From Antedon mediterranea (taxonomy: Eukaryota; Echinodermata; Crinoidea; Comatulida; Antedonidae), in assembly GCF_964355755.1 (NCBI RefSeq), contig NC_092675.1, forward strand, positions 21,096,912 through 21,156,911: DNA of 60,000 bases, in the 5' to 3' direction. Position numbers and translations under genes: made by a program. Under the pieces are notes generated by a model. The model was not told where the DNA came from. It saw only the letters and a list, made by a program, of their open reading frames with translations, and did no database searches. Shown here one piece after another: positions 21,746 to 35,676 of the stretch (within the stretch, counting starts at the first letter, position 1; each line of letters begins with the position of its first letter).

Positions 21746-24700
21746 CTGTAAGATAAAATTTAAAAACATATTTATGTACACAGAACTATATTTTATCATT
21801 TTATTAGTAAATTCATAGCTAACTGTACGTGCAGTGAGTCAAATTTTTTCTACAAAAAAAAAAAAAAAAATTCACTAACAAAGATGATTTGAACCAGACA
21901 CTGGAATTTGAAGGAAACCATCATATTACAATAATCGATACCATGTTTATGAACACCATGTTAAACATTCCACAATACAAACGTGGTTTATATGTTTGTA
22001 CCATAAATAATTTAATGGCATAAAGTTACGGTTTTATGTTTTTCAAATGTTGAAATGTACACGAGAGCCATTTGCAATTTTAATCAAATCTACGGGCAAA
22101 CAAATTTAAAATTATTTTCTTTCTATACTTTATGGCTGTAGTGTAACATTTGTATCTATTAAGTTTATTGATATTTCGTGTTATTCTCAAAGTTGTAATA
22201 ATACTTATGATCATCATTACTGTAATGACTATAATTCAAATACTCAAGAATCAGTTAGGCAAAAGACCTCCGTGTTACAGTTAGTAACAGTAGGTGCTGT
22301 AAATGTTAGCTTGCGGAAGATCATAATTAACCACTGCTACTTAACTGGCATAATATTCCATCAACTACACTCTTTGATAATGCCAAGGTGGCAGATTACA
22401 AATTACAAATTGATGTTTACTGTTATTACTTCTATAAATTGTTCTATTTGTAGATTGAATCTGCTGGGGCATACCCAGAGCCTTGACGGATGCCAAAGGG
22501 CTAAAGTTAAACATGAAAATAAGTCTCAGGATATCGATATCATTCATATCTTATAACTGTACCCTGCCGGGAACTGTTTTCAAAGATAAAGTGATACTAG
22601 GTAGATTATGTGAATTGTTTGGATTTATATCCAATAGGGATAACATTTACTAATAATGTCTTAAGTACGTAATCAATAAACATTACAATTGTCAAAGAAA
22701 CCCATTTCCACCAAGGAATTTCATACATTTTTCAATTTTATTTGTTTCCAAAATAGTTTGAGGGAATGTGCAATTTCTCTACATGATCTTTAGTAAAACT
22801 CACAATGGAAAGGGCCTGGCCGAGTATGTACCAATTGATTTCTTGTTTAAAATAGCACCCTCTATGGTTTGGCCATGTTCCAAAAATACTGTACCTGTGG
22901 GGTTGGCTCAAAATGTATGGCTGTATGTGTGTTTCAGATGAATTTTTAATATTTAGTATTCAAGAATATTGGACTTAACCCCAGTTTATACTGAGGTACA
23001 CACCAGCAAATTAATTAGTTTTTCTCAAAATTGATAACAATTAATGAATTCTTGCTGTGTCAATGCTTAAACAAGAGTGGTAAGTATGGACATCTCGACC
23101 ATTATGAGCTTGTGGTTCGTAGACGATATCATTGTTGTGGAGGGATTTAAATTACAGTATGTGTTCTCCTAATGGGTAAAAGGGCTATATAATAGTTTAT
23201 CCAGGCACAGTGTAAGCGAGGCACAAAACAGAAAATAATGTTCATAGACAACATAAACAATTACATTCATGTAAACAATAAGTTAACAATTACAGAGTTT
23301 TAAAACTACATTCTGTAGTTTCACTTCAAAGCAGAAAATTGTCTTTAAGTAAATATAATATGTCTTGGAAATTAACCCTGTAAACTTTATAGATTATTTT
23401 CAAATAATATCCTCACATTTTAAATGTTTTGTGTTACACTGAACTTAGTTTAATTTAAATTGATGCGGAATTATTAAATAATATTGTTATGATAATTTCT
23501 AATCCAACTCTAATAATGATAAGCCATATCATTACTTACCTGAGTATTAACAATAGTCTGCAGTAATTTCAAAATAACAATAATGTTTAGTTAAATAGTC
23601 TCCTTATAGAAAATTTATAAATTACAAATGCCACAAACTTAATATGATATATATTAACCTGAGTATTCAAACAGTCTTTGATGAAAGAAGTTCATAAAAA
23701 TATTCTTTTAAATTCCCAAACAAACGAAAAATTTAGAGAAACTCATGTTCGGGCTAAGCAGATAACCGGCAATGGGCCGGAACTTAATGTAATTTAATAC
23801 GCAAACATAATTCTATTTAATTTAATTGAGGCCATAACATGAAAACATTATACAATAACAACCGATTGAAATGGGTTGAATTTACAATACAATTTGGGTA
23901 ACTTGGAGTTGCTATTTCCATTAGTTGTTGAGAGCGTTTATTATTATTAATAAACATTTCATAAAATGTTAATAATTTTTTTTTTAGATCATTATATTGT
24001 GCTTAAGCAAAATGATTACTGATTATTTCAAAGAAAGCAACAAAGTTATTTGAAAGTTGGTGCTAATGAAATTGTTTTCTATATAAAACAACATTAAAAT
24101 CATACATCTGAACATGGTATTTAAGGACCATTACATTTCGAAATGTCAGTTTTTTCTACACCTTATCTGGTCTAATAACTTTAATTCGGGGAAAAACACA
24201 CGTTAGAAAAGATCTATCATTAATTGAAAAATTCCATCAACTAACTTTCTTAATATTGTAGCATTTTCACCATGGCGACACTATCGTATTGTTTCTGTGC
24301 CGTATTAGAATAATCAAGCTGTTTTACGCGGTTTTTATCACTCCCTTGATATTTAATATAACAAACAAAACGTCATGACTATTAACAGTAACTTCACAAT
24401 GGTTTCTCATGTGTAAACCCATTAACCTAATTATCATGTGTATTTTTGATTTATAAGTTGGAGTATGGGTGTTGCTAACAACGAGTTTACGCGCAATATT
24501 ACGTTTAATGTCTCAGACGTATGATTTCCACTGACATCTCATAATCTTAAAATACGCTACAACTAATATATTAAGAAATAATATGTAAAATGTCATTTTT
24601 TTGGAGTGAAATATAATTTTTTTTATTACAGCGGTAACAAATAATTATCATCACATTTGAGTAGCAGAAGAAACAGTAACAATTTGATAAGGAGGCATTA

Positions 24701-27700
24701 AAATTAAATATAATATCAATATTTGTATTGAAGGCACAATTTACAGAAAACTACATTGCAAACAAATCTAGAACAAGATGAGATGACAAACAGTTAAAAT
24801 ATAGATATTTGTAGGTTAAAATTACAAGTTTGTTGTTCTAAACCAGACCCAAGCGGGAAAGTGTATAGAGTTGGTTTTGGCGAATTGTACTTGTGCAAAT
24901 TCAAACTTTTCCTTGTGAACATTTTACATCAAAAACGCAAACAAAGCATGAAAATGTTTGTAAAGCCGATTTTTTCACTAGCCGAACTTGTTCTCGCGAA
25001 TGGAAAGTGTCATGCTATGCGCGTACTGTCATACTCCCTTCTGCGACGAATTCTAGTTCCTTTGAATTTTCAATTCAGGGAAATTTACTAGTTCAAATTT
25101 TTCTACTTTTTGCGAAGCAAAATATTGTGAAGCTCAGGGAATGAGCTATGATGCTTTCATGAGTCCTCATGCGAATCGTAAAGCTCACCAGCCACGCGAG
25201 GAACATGAACGTCACAGCTTTTTTTTTCCCTTCGAAATGTTGGATTCGTGTGAACAAATTCGCCTAGTGGAAAATCAGCTTAACTCATTCCTACAACTCA
25301 GAGGATCAATCCAATCTACAACATAAAACACACTGGTATCACTCAACAAGGTATATGGTATACAATAAAAGCAAGACAAATAACTTAATGGTTCATAAAC
25401 TATTTTGTAAGAGCACTAAGTACGATGGTTATATTTGTGAAGACAATATGAATACAACTGGTATACTTCATTTCCCTGATAAAACAATTTAGGCAATTGC
25501 AGTTTAACCAAAAGTTATTTCAGGCAGTGTATTATAAAAACAAAGTGTTTTTATAATGTTATATAAATGAAAAATAAAAAAAAGGAAATGTGCATGTGGT
25601 ATTGGTAACTGTCTATCTATGTCCCTTTACCTAGATATACCAACATGGTCTTATTTTCCACTTAGAAAGGAAACTATATAACTCGTAAACATAGGTCATA
25701 AAAACGATACACCAGCTGAAAAGTGGGTCAACAATTTGGGTTTTTTTTTCAAAAGTTCTTGCACTCTAAATGTAAAATATCTATGCAATAGTAACATTAA
25801 ACAAAATATGCTTACTTTTTAACAATTGTTTAGGCAAAAAAGTGGTACAATTAATTTCCATGTCAAAAGAGACATCGACAGGTATTTCAAGCCAAGAAAA
25901 AGGAGATTTATCAATTGTTGGACATGTGATCATTTCATTGTTTCATATCTACATAAAATTAAATTATAAACTAATAAAAACAAATTTAATTTGAATAAGA
26001 GAAGAATAAAGTTATAATACTTCGGTTAGTTTCAAATCTTTGTTTATTTCAATGTCTCGGTAATTTAAAAATGGTTATAAAATGATTCCATCTCATAAAA
26101 CTTGGCAAGTTTGGACATAAGTTGCATAATGACTGACTTAACAGCCTTTATACGACAAATCTCTTTATTGTAACATCACATGTATTCTTCAATCTTTTTA
26201 TTGACGAAAAAAAATCACCCAATAAAAATCTATAACTAAAGACATTTGCTATGCTAGTAGTAGTATCAATGATCAATCCTATACTTAACACTACAGCCAT
26301 AAAGTTTGATATCTGTACAATCATATTTTTCATAACAATTACAGTGGAACATTAGATGTGGTATGTTTATGTTGTTATGTGATAGTTATTTTACCTATCT
26401 AGATGTAGGTCATGTTCATCAGACCTCCTTTACTTTTCACACCAATGTTATCTCACACATTTTCACTGAAAACTCCTAAGGGAGTCAACATCAACCATTT
26501 GAAAGCTGCCAAAACTCTTTGAATGGTCACCAATGTTGCAATGAAGAGAGAAAATTTAGACCAGGCAAGGCAAAAAACACCACAATGCGCCACAAAAACA
26601 GTTAAATAGTTAGTTGACTCGATGCAAACTACTTTTCTATACGCTTACATGCTATCAGATCGTTTCACGCCTCACCGATTCCACTTCACCCATAGTGACT
26701 TTGTTCTACATACGAACGTAATTATAATATAGTTATTCACACAATGCATTGTCTCGTAGTAGCTAATCTACTCCCCTTAAAATAGAAACCATAAACTCAC
26801 TGGATTCCAACAGATCATATAGGATAAAAAATACATTACGTTAAGATATGTCAGACAGAATATATGCACTGGTATGTAACGGGTTAACGTCCCCTTTAAA
26901 CCCCGAGCCAGCAATCTCCCAACTGAAACAACCAAGAAAAACAACAATAACAACCTTTCACACAAACTTAGTATTGTTTGTCATTGCTCATTCCATTGTT
27001 ACCATTGTCATCAAATTTAGGTACCTAATGTGACTAAAAACAATTTATTTATACAAACTCAAATTATGGATACTAAAAAGGGTTTGTGTAACCTATGACC
27101 TCTTCTCCCTTAGATAAAAACTGGTTACGTATCTGGTTACATATTTTTTAAAGATATTACATAAAAACATAGAGAAGCTGTTGGATCGTTTAATGTCCTA
27201 TATAACTTTTTATATTATCAATCTAATAGCTTTATTGACCACAAGATTCTTTATTACTAATTTATTAACCTATTAATTTCTTATCTGTGAGTAAAGAGAG
27301 GAATAAAAAAATTAGAAAAGTAACCAATGGTTTTCCCAGTTCATAGCACGCAAAATTATAGATTTGATGAAATTAACCAGTTAGGTAAACAAATACTTAA
27401 GTTTTTTCCTGAACAGTCTGGCCAAATGAAAACTACTTGTTCCGCCAGACATCCTCCAGTGATTCGGATTTCCTTTGGAGTTTCTCAAGTATGCACCTGG
27501 ACTATATTACCTGTCATTTCATCCGTTTTGATGTATTTAAGCAATTACGTAAAACTAATACGCAATTTATTAATTATTGTTATTTCACTGATTGGTCTAA
27601 CTCTGAAGTCTTTAGTAATGTTTGCTAGGAAAATGAGTACCGTAATATTGTTAAAATTACACTTTTAACATCATGTCTTTCCTATTCTATGTTTCTGAAC

Positions 27701-28894
27701 CGTTAAGATCAAACCGATCATAAAATCACATCTGCTCTATGCCATGTAATTTTATACGTGAAAAGCTATCGCTGCAAAGACTATTAACTACTATTATTAC
27801 CCTTCTTATTTTTATGCTGATATTTTAAACATCGAAAAACTAAAGAAATATATAGAAAAATATTTATGGTTTTTGATTTCTGTAAAATAATGAAAATAAT
27901 TCATAAAATAAATACATTCAATACAATAGCTTATTCATTTTAAACATTATTTTCAAAGACAACAGTTTAGGTATGGTCATTAACTAAAATATCCTAACTA
28001 ATTGAATACACAAACTAGATATTGTGTAGGGAGTGCCGCTTGGATAAATGCCCTCCCCCCAGACAAGAGGTCTTGCAAAATGAAGATGGACCTCCCAATT
28101 AAGGTCAGTTTGTTGACTATGCCATTTGTGGAGAGGGGTGTTCAATGAATTTTCTACTGTTCAAGTTATATCCATCTATTTGAGAATAGACTTAACTAAT
28201 TGAATAAAAACACTAGTAGTAGAAGTATGGCTACAATGTTAAATGTGCTCTAGGTCCCACTATTATTTTACACTTGCTCAAACAATAATTCCACTATTTT
28301 CTTACACATGCTCGAGCATCAAACACACCAATATTTATAGTGCAACACTATTACTATATTTCACTTGCAACAAACTCATATCCCATGGTCTGTACAAGTT
28401 AAATAAATAACATACATACAATCCATTACAAAAAAAGGATGTACAGTACACTGTTTAGGGAATAGATAATGCATGATTTAATGGACCTTTAACAAGAACA
28501 TGTAAAAGATTAAGATAATGTGTAATTGGGATTAAGTAAAGTAAGAACTTAATTCATGTTCAGGGACTAAGTGAATGATTACGATTATTCATCAAGAGGA
28601 AGCAATGAATGACTGGATCATCTTATGGATTAGTTCTCTGATTCAGTTTACAATATCAATTTAAACAAAATGTTTTTATATTATTATTTCTAGTATAGTT
28701 TACCATCTCTTTTGTAGATTCATTAATTTCAAATTATCTTTTTTACCGTAACAAACACATTTAGAATACCTGAAGTTATGAAAAACCAGACATATTACTA
28801 TTAGGCCAGCCCAAGTGTATCCAGTATTGAGAGAGTTGACTGTAATAATACTGTATATACAATAATTTAATACATAATGTTCTGTTTTGATAAG
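21746..28894. other. Upstream of exon A: intron or 5' flank, no confident exon
   Basis: The beta-catenin-binding exon (acidic FKDEGE-type motif) was sought on the minus strand here and not found. An 18-nt segment at 23540-23557 is flanked by good minus-strand splice sites and could be an in-frame microexon (see findings). About 24860-25325 is a CpG-richer patch listed separately. The rest is AT-rich with homopolymer runs. Confidence 0.55.
24860..25325. other. CpG-richer patch with recurrent GCGAA/TTCGC words
   Basis: About 470 bp in which GCGAA, GCGAC, GCGAG or TTCGC words recur at least eight times (for example GGCGAATTG, CTCGCGAATGG, TGCGAAGC, CATGCGAATCG, AAATTCGCC). Several overlapping open frames of 61-83 codons run through it. 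CAGGGAA appears twice, after ATT and after CTC. No terminal inverted repeats, domain or splice context was recognised. It could be a decayed repeat or a regulatory island. Confidence 0.4.
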
Positions 28895-29159
28895 CCTGGT
28901 TTCCATAAAATCGCTACACGACAGAGCGTAACGATTCTATGGAAACGCTAGAATTTATCGGGGATCTAGTACGCGAGCGCTAAATATTCTTTGGTACGCG
29001 TATACGATTCATCGCCGACAAAATCGGCAAAGTTCAACCATGTTCAACTTTGCCGATTTTGACTGCGATGAGTCGGGGTGCCTTCATGATTGCGTCGGCG
29101 ACATCAGCGTGTGTAGCAATTTTAATGGAAACGCTGTAGCGATTTTAATGGAAACCAGG
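28895..29159. mobile_element. Fold-back MITE with CCTGGTTTCCAT ends
   Basis: This 265-bp element starts CCTGGTTTCCATAAAATCGC and ends with the near-exact complement GCGATTTTAATGGAAACCAGG (21 bases; core ATGGAAACCAGG). The centre (29010-29070) is a second large palindrome: CATCGC...AATCGGCAAAGTTCAAC facing GTTCAACTTTGCCGATT...GCGATG. The interior is CpG-rich (ACGCGAGCGC, GGTACGCGTA). There is no coding; it is a typical non-autonomous DNA transposon. Confidence 0.9.
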
Positions 29160-32100
29160 TTTTATACTAGTTTTACTGATCTTGATTGACGTCCACACTT
29201 ACTTTTATGTTAGACATGCTAAAAAAGCAAAAACACAGATAGATTGTATGTTGTTATTACATTAAATTGTCTTTAAATATTTATCATGAATATAAGTTTG
29301 TTTATTGAATTTATTCATTCATCCAAATCTCTGTGCATGTGTGTAAAATATCACATCAATGAATTATGTGGTTTTAAAGCATTTGCAACTGATTAATAAT
29401 TATCATAATTCTTGTAACTATAGCAAAGTGTATATTTCACATGTTGCCCTCTTGAAGCTAAAGTATGCTATGTACTTGTATGTCACTAGTATTTGACCCT
29501 CTACTTGCTAGATATTAGTACACTTACAAGGAGAGTATTTACCTCATAGATACTGTCAAATCCATGCACAGATTCTATACTTTAAAACGGTTAAGCCTCC
29601 TTTAAAAATATGTACTTATTTTTTTTTTATGAACGCACTTACAGAATGAACAGAAAAGAATAGGATGAATAAAATTACGTTATTATTATTATATTGAAAT
29701 CATTATAGCATTGCCTACCTGGATAACCCAGCAATTGTCTTTTCTCTGCTAAGATAAGGGATATAATTATAAAGTATAATGTTGAACACCCTATTTTACA
29801 ATGGTATAGTCCGTGGACCCTTCCTTTAAGATGGCTGACGGTTATCTTAGTATGTATTACATTTGTTCAATTTAATCATACTTTTTTAACTTGACATTTA
29901 AAGAATATTTAAATTCTTTTGATTTTCCTAGAAAAATGTTTATTTTATTACAAAGTATACAAAAAATTCCAATTTTTTCTGAAAGTATTAAAAGGAATAT
30001 CAATGTTATGGCAAAAAAATTAAATGTTAGCTCATATTCAGAAAAAAAAAATTATATATCCTGATTTGATGCTTGTAAGTGGAAAGTGGAGTAGTCATTG
30101 TCAACAACAAAAATGTTTCAATTCAGATAGACAATACATTCAAATTTAAATAACATACTATTTACTGAATGGTTTATTTTTTTTATTGTATAACACCAAA
30201 GAAAGAAACAATCAGAACAGCCTTCCTTCCTTTCTTTAATGTTGAGGTCAGCTGTAAATCCTCTGAATAAAAATAAAGATACACAAAAAAAGAGAGAGAA
30301 TAATAAACTGCAGAAGATGACAATAATTAAGATTAATAATATGTGTCTACCAAAATAACTATGTGGTAAAATCCTGTATAGTTCCAATCGAGGTTAACTA
30401 CAGCATAATAATACTACTGCACATACACAAGGGCAGTAGCATACACTCTCTGCTAGGCAAACGCCACCCACCTGTCAGTCAGTACAGTACTTATCTGGGA
30501 AATTACAACTGGCGTATAAAATCTCAGGAGAGAAGATTAATTCTAAAGCAAATTTCCTCATCAAATTCCACAAGTACTCATAAGGGGGAACTACGCAGTT
30601 GTACTGAGAATAACGTTTCCATGCGGTTCTCCACACAGAGCCTAATATAACACAAAGCCTATATTCGATTTGTTTCAAGGGCAATTCCAAATAGCATTGT
30701 ATCAGTTTCATTGTGATTATTATGTGTATCAAGTTTTAATTTCAAACTTGGAAATGTAAATCAATCTGGTATGCAATTTAGCCCCTACTAGACAGTGTTA
30801 AGTAATTTTAGTGAATTTAGGATGTTTCTTTAATAGGTATAATAATGAACACTAAGAAAAATTATGAGAAAAGGCTATACCCCTGCTGAGAATGAATGAG
30901 TCATAATATAACTGAGTCAGTGGGGAGGGGTAATGATTTATTTTGGAGCTTCACAGCCAATTAGGTGAATACAACATACAGGTTGTTTGTATCGCAAATC
31001 TATTCTAAATTATAAAAAAGTTGCCATAAAATCATTTCTAAAATTACGTTCAAATCAAAAATCTTAACGACACTACAGTATACAATAGTAATGCTGGTAA
31101 CTTAAATGTATGTTTTATTATATACTGTTTATTAATTAAATACAATCAGTTATGTTATTACATGACTTGTGAGTGTGGAGAAATTTAATGACAAGAAACA
31201 AATAACGTTAATTTTAATATAGAAGTGTAAAACATTAATTAAAAATTATAATAATTACTCATGTTAGACATGGCAGAACAAGATGGCTTAAATATAAACA
31301 TTTATAGATTTAATTTGATGTTGTTTGTCATACTTTAATTTTGTTACAGAATGTCAATAAATAGCGCCCTCAAGTGTGTCTATTGATTTCTGGTTGATTG
31401 GGAAGATTGTTTAGTACAATATTATTACAATAGATTTTTGAGATGATATCTATTTCAGTGTGATCAGTGAAATTATCAAGCATGAAGTGTCTCCTTTTAA
31501 CTAATTAAATAACAATTAATTGCTGATGGCTATCAAACCATTTTACAGTAAACTTTATAATCAATTTCTAACAAAACATGTAATGAACCTAAAGTGAGCC
31601 TGGTAATTATCGGAAGATCTACTTAATAATTTAAACAGTGTTTCTTTTTCACACGATCCTAGTACAAGAATTTTAACGGCCAATAATCAAGAAAGATAAT
31701 AATATGATATAGTAGTACATTATAAAAAGAGAAATGGATATGGAATAATGTGTTTTGGGATATCACTATATCTCCCCTCTAATTTGTTTTATTGACAGAT
31801 CACATGGGTGTAATTTTTATCTATAGGACCTCCACCCCTGTGCTAGTTTTTATCTATTATAGCACCACTCTCTTTGAATTAGTGGATGTGCTATAGATTG
31901 GAAAGGTGAAGATGTTATAAACACTATGTATAGTACACAGTACAGTACTGTACATGAAGATTTTATCTATAGTAACTTTTGAAAAGGTGATGTTTCTATA
32001 CTTTAGATTATAAAAGTGGAATGTGTTAATTACAGTAGGGCTAGTCCATGCTTAGTTGGTTTCATGGGCACAGTTATCGCTAACTTTGGTGGGTAGGAAC

Positions 32101-32404
32101 CTACTCACCCTGGTACTTACTCTAAGTGTAAAATAAACTTGGCCCACGTATGAAAAAGCACATGGATGTAGTTTTTGATTATCATGGCAAGGTAGTGCTT
32201 TATCAAAAGGTGAAGGAAGCCATTATAGTTATCTAATAGAACTTCCTCAATCTTTGTATCTGTAAATGCATACAATTTTTAAGCAACAATGACAATTTCC
32301 ACTATGGAGGAAATGGAAGGAAAAACACAACTTGGGAACATTCCCATAACTGCTAGCCTTTTCCTACTGTTACTAAAAAGTGTATTGAAATGAAATAAAG
32401 TTCC

Positions 32405-32938
32405 ATGCCAAATACACTGACTAAGATTAAGAAGGATAAAAAGTTTAAAATATGTCAGAATGTCATACTAATACCTTTTTTTAGGACTCAAAATAATATT
32501 TTTGTAATTAATAATAATTTAAAATTGAACTTTTTTTGTTCTGTATTAAATGAAAATTACAGTATAGTAACATTACAAACCGTAGTAGGTTATTTATGTA
32601 ATATTATTTTACAAGACTGTCAAATACGACATATATTTTTAACCAGGCTTTATATTAACTTTCAACAATGGCCTTCATACACATATTGCAATAAACAAAC
32701 TATTAATAAACAGAAATTTGCATTTGCATACACCTTTGCCATGTTTCTTAATATCAGTCAATTAAAGCATCGCATGAGAACTGTTATCGTTCGTGTTAGC
32801 CCACATTTATTGGTGATTTCCCGTCCACCGCTCAAACAGGTCTTTAGTGAATGCACCACCTTTATCACGACCAATTACAACCAGCGAACAACTATTGTTT
32901 TCCTGCCAGATGAAATTTCTTCTGGTATGTACACTTGA
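32405..32938 (+). other. Unrecognised 177-codon open frame, probably not a gene
   Basis: This is the longest uninterrupted frame in the window that is not part of a known exon. It starts ATGCCAAATACACTGAC and ends at TGA. The translation is rich in N, I, F, K and T, as expected from AT-rich noncoding DNA, and I see no domain, signal peptide or Kozak-like context. Its last third (32700-32938) is more balanced in composition and includes two ATTTGCAT octamers at about 32716-32728, which suggests a conserved noncoding element rather than a protein. A single-exon gene cannot be excluded. Confidence 0.25.
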
Positions 32939-34559
32939 AAAGAAGTTGCGATCGGCTATTGATCCAGTAATATTTGTAGTGGCAAAATGACACCGATACT
33001 CATCTTATCATTAAAACGTCAATTCCCTTTCTTTTTTTTAATTGCCAAGTTTAATATAAATAATATTAAAAAACCTTTAAGGGTGATGATATTTATCATA
33101 TACGTTTTCTAAATTTGTCAATTTTGCCACAGGTTTTACACAAACTTAACAAATAACAAAAAATATTCTAATTTCTGTCCCAAACAATGGCTCTCAATTT
33201 AAAGTCATTTAAATGCTGAAATTTATAATTATAAATCATTTTTATTGTTCTTAACTTAATTTCCAATATGGTTTCCTACTAAAAATATCACTATAAATAT
33301 AAAAGTATTTCGTAAAGGGTTTTATGGTTTCATAGTTCTTCTTGTTGATTCTTTCTTTTTTCATATTTCTAGAAAACTATAAAGCCTAAATTTTTGCAAC
33401 AATCACAAAATTTCAATCTGAAGTATATATTTTCACAGTGCTGAATTGTATCTATTTTGGGCTAAAAAAAAAATATTATTACAATAATATAAAATTCACT
33501 GGTATCTCTCATTAACAATTTTACTTACTGTAGATGTTCTTTTACTTTCCTTTTAAATTCATTGATTGTCAGAAATTATTGTATTGAAAATTTATGTACA
33601 GTAAAAAAAAATAGGTGTAATTGGAGATACAAACAATCCCTTACACACATAAGCCATCAAACTCATAAGTATCAGCACATTGTCTTTTCAACAATAAAAT
33701 TTAATTTGAAGATTTGATGGCCTACAAGGGAACAGTGTTCTCATGAAATGACAAAATGTGTCAAATGTGTTATCAACACAATACTTAAATTGAATATTTA
33801 ATTTGACCAAATAAATACAGTAGTAAAAGTTTAATATAAAAATTAATTTAAAATATAATCGTTCAAAGAATAAATTCTATATATATAACATCTATTTCTT
33901 TTGTATTTAAGTTAAGATTGTTTGTTGGTTGTTATTTATCTATACTGGGTGATTTCTTCAGTCAAAGACTGGTCTCCCAGATGGCCCAGTTATGATCAGT
34001 GGCTGTGATGTACACTGGGGTAATTTGAATACTAAAGCATAAACAGTTTAACAAAAAGAATTAACTTGATTAGATGCTAGATATTTAATATAGATTCATT
34101 TATTAAAATATTTTTAATAATTGTTATTTAAAAACATTTGAAATATGAAGAAATAAGAAAGAAAAATTGAATATTTATAAAAAATCTAAGAAAAAATTCC
34201 ATATTCGGTCTTAACAAAAAGATGTTAGTATTTGCCAAAGGAGGGCAAGTAATGTCACGTACTACATACGGTAAGATCCAAATCAGAATTTATTTAATTC
34301 TATTTGTCTGCCATGAGACCGACAATTAAAGAAACTAATTTTTTCAACAAATCCCAAATGAAATGTCCACTTCTCTCTGGCCTCTGTTTGACCCGCACTT
34401 CATAAATATTTGGGATTAAAAATAAAGTTTTTTACACAGCCAATAAAAGTGACTCAGCTATGACCTCATTAGCGATGGCTGTTTCTCAATTTTTTTGCTA
34501 GTTTTTCTATTCTAAATGTGGGTTGCAAAAATAGTTCAGGAGAACTTTATTAAATTAGA

Positions 34560-34985
34560 TAATTACCTGTGCTTGCACCAAAATCCCCTTCCATAATTGT
34601 AAAGTAGCAGTTTGCCACTAGGGCCTTGAGACCTAAATGAGCTAATTTGATTTGCTTGAAAAATCTACCTAAAGACCTTATGTCTACTACAGCTTGTAGG
34701 CAGACAACCCTTATCTAATACAAATCATAGGACTCTACCAGGAAACAGAGGATATAAATTTTCCTCGTTCGTTTTCTTAAAGATCAATTTTATTTTTTCA
34801 AAAAAGAAAATGTTTCGGGAAGTCTATGAGATAAGTATGTTTCGTAACTACTAGTTAATATGTCACCCTGTTGGTTATCAAGGGTAAAGGCAACATCGAT
34901 CATATGGCTCAGAGCCAATTCTCTCAAGATGGCGGTGTTTGTCGTCCACTGCGACTCAACTATTACCTCGGGCTATGCAAAAACT
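34560..34985. promoter_or_regulatory. Possible regulatory patch with CCAAT and YY1-like motifs
   Basis: This is a less AT-rich stretch within a poor background. It ends in AGAGCCAATTCTC followed by CAAGATGGCGGTG, a pairing typical of animal core promoters (CCAAT box and YY1 site). A short plus-strand frame starts at the ATG in that motif (MAVFVVHCDSTITSGYAK) and stops after 23 codons. No downstream donor was recognised. Function is inferred from composition and motifs only. Confidence 0.25.
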
Positions 34986-35676
34986 TTACTTATGGATTAA
35001 AAGTCTTAAATGTACTATGTAAGCTTAGATCGAGAAACTAAATCTAATAAAAATCATATAATAAAAAAGAAAAACATAACAAATATAAAGAAAATGAATT
35101 TAATAAAATCAAATAATAAAAAAGAAAAAAAACAAATGTGCATTTATTTTATACATGTATTTCTGTCTGCCATAAAAAAAAACCTACAGACTAAAATATT
35201 AAAACTAAAATAATTAAGCTAAAATAACACCATATTTTGCATTCAGTTTAAATTAATATTCAATTACAGTGGATTAGTGATAAAATGAAATTCCAGGTGA
35301 TTAAAGGATTTGTCTGATGAATAATTATGAAAAATGTATCCTGTTTGTTTATCCAATGCAATATTTATAAATATTTTCAATTAGTAGTATCTCCTGATTT
35401 AAAAAAAAAGAAAAAAGATATTTAATATATATTTAAAACATCAATTTCAAATTTAAACTTTAATTAATACCAAACATTTATTTTTTATTATTTTATTTAT
35501 TTATTTTTTATTCAATTGAATTGGTTCAATAATTTAGAATTCCATGTCTGTAGCCACTATTTTTAGTCTACTCTACAGCTCACTACGTCGGTCGGTTGGT
35601 CGGTAAACACTAACTTGAGCACGCAACTGCAGCCATGTATAAGGCCTTGTTTACAGACTATTAATATTATAATTTA

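Larger units (their letters stand above)
29160..35670. other. Upstream intron or flank, no confident gene
   Basis: AT-rich. Contains a 177-codon plus-strand open frame at 32405-32938 without a recognised domain, whose last third is markedly less AT-rich. Degenerate local repeats around TTTTTATCTAT lie between 31805 and 32230. A GC-richer patch at 34560-34985 ends with CCAATTC and AAGATGGCGG. No exon is called. Confidence 0.55.

Noticed and set aside
27327-27668. 113-codon plus-strand frame
   Set aside because: Hydrophobic, AT-driven composition, a second overlapping frame open over the same bases, and no recognisable family.
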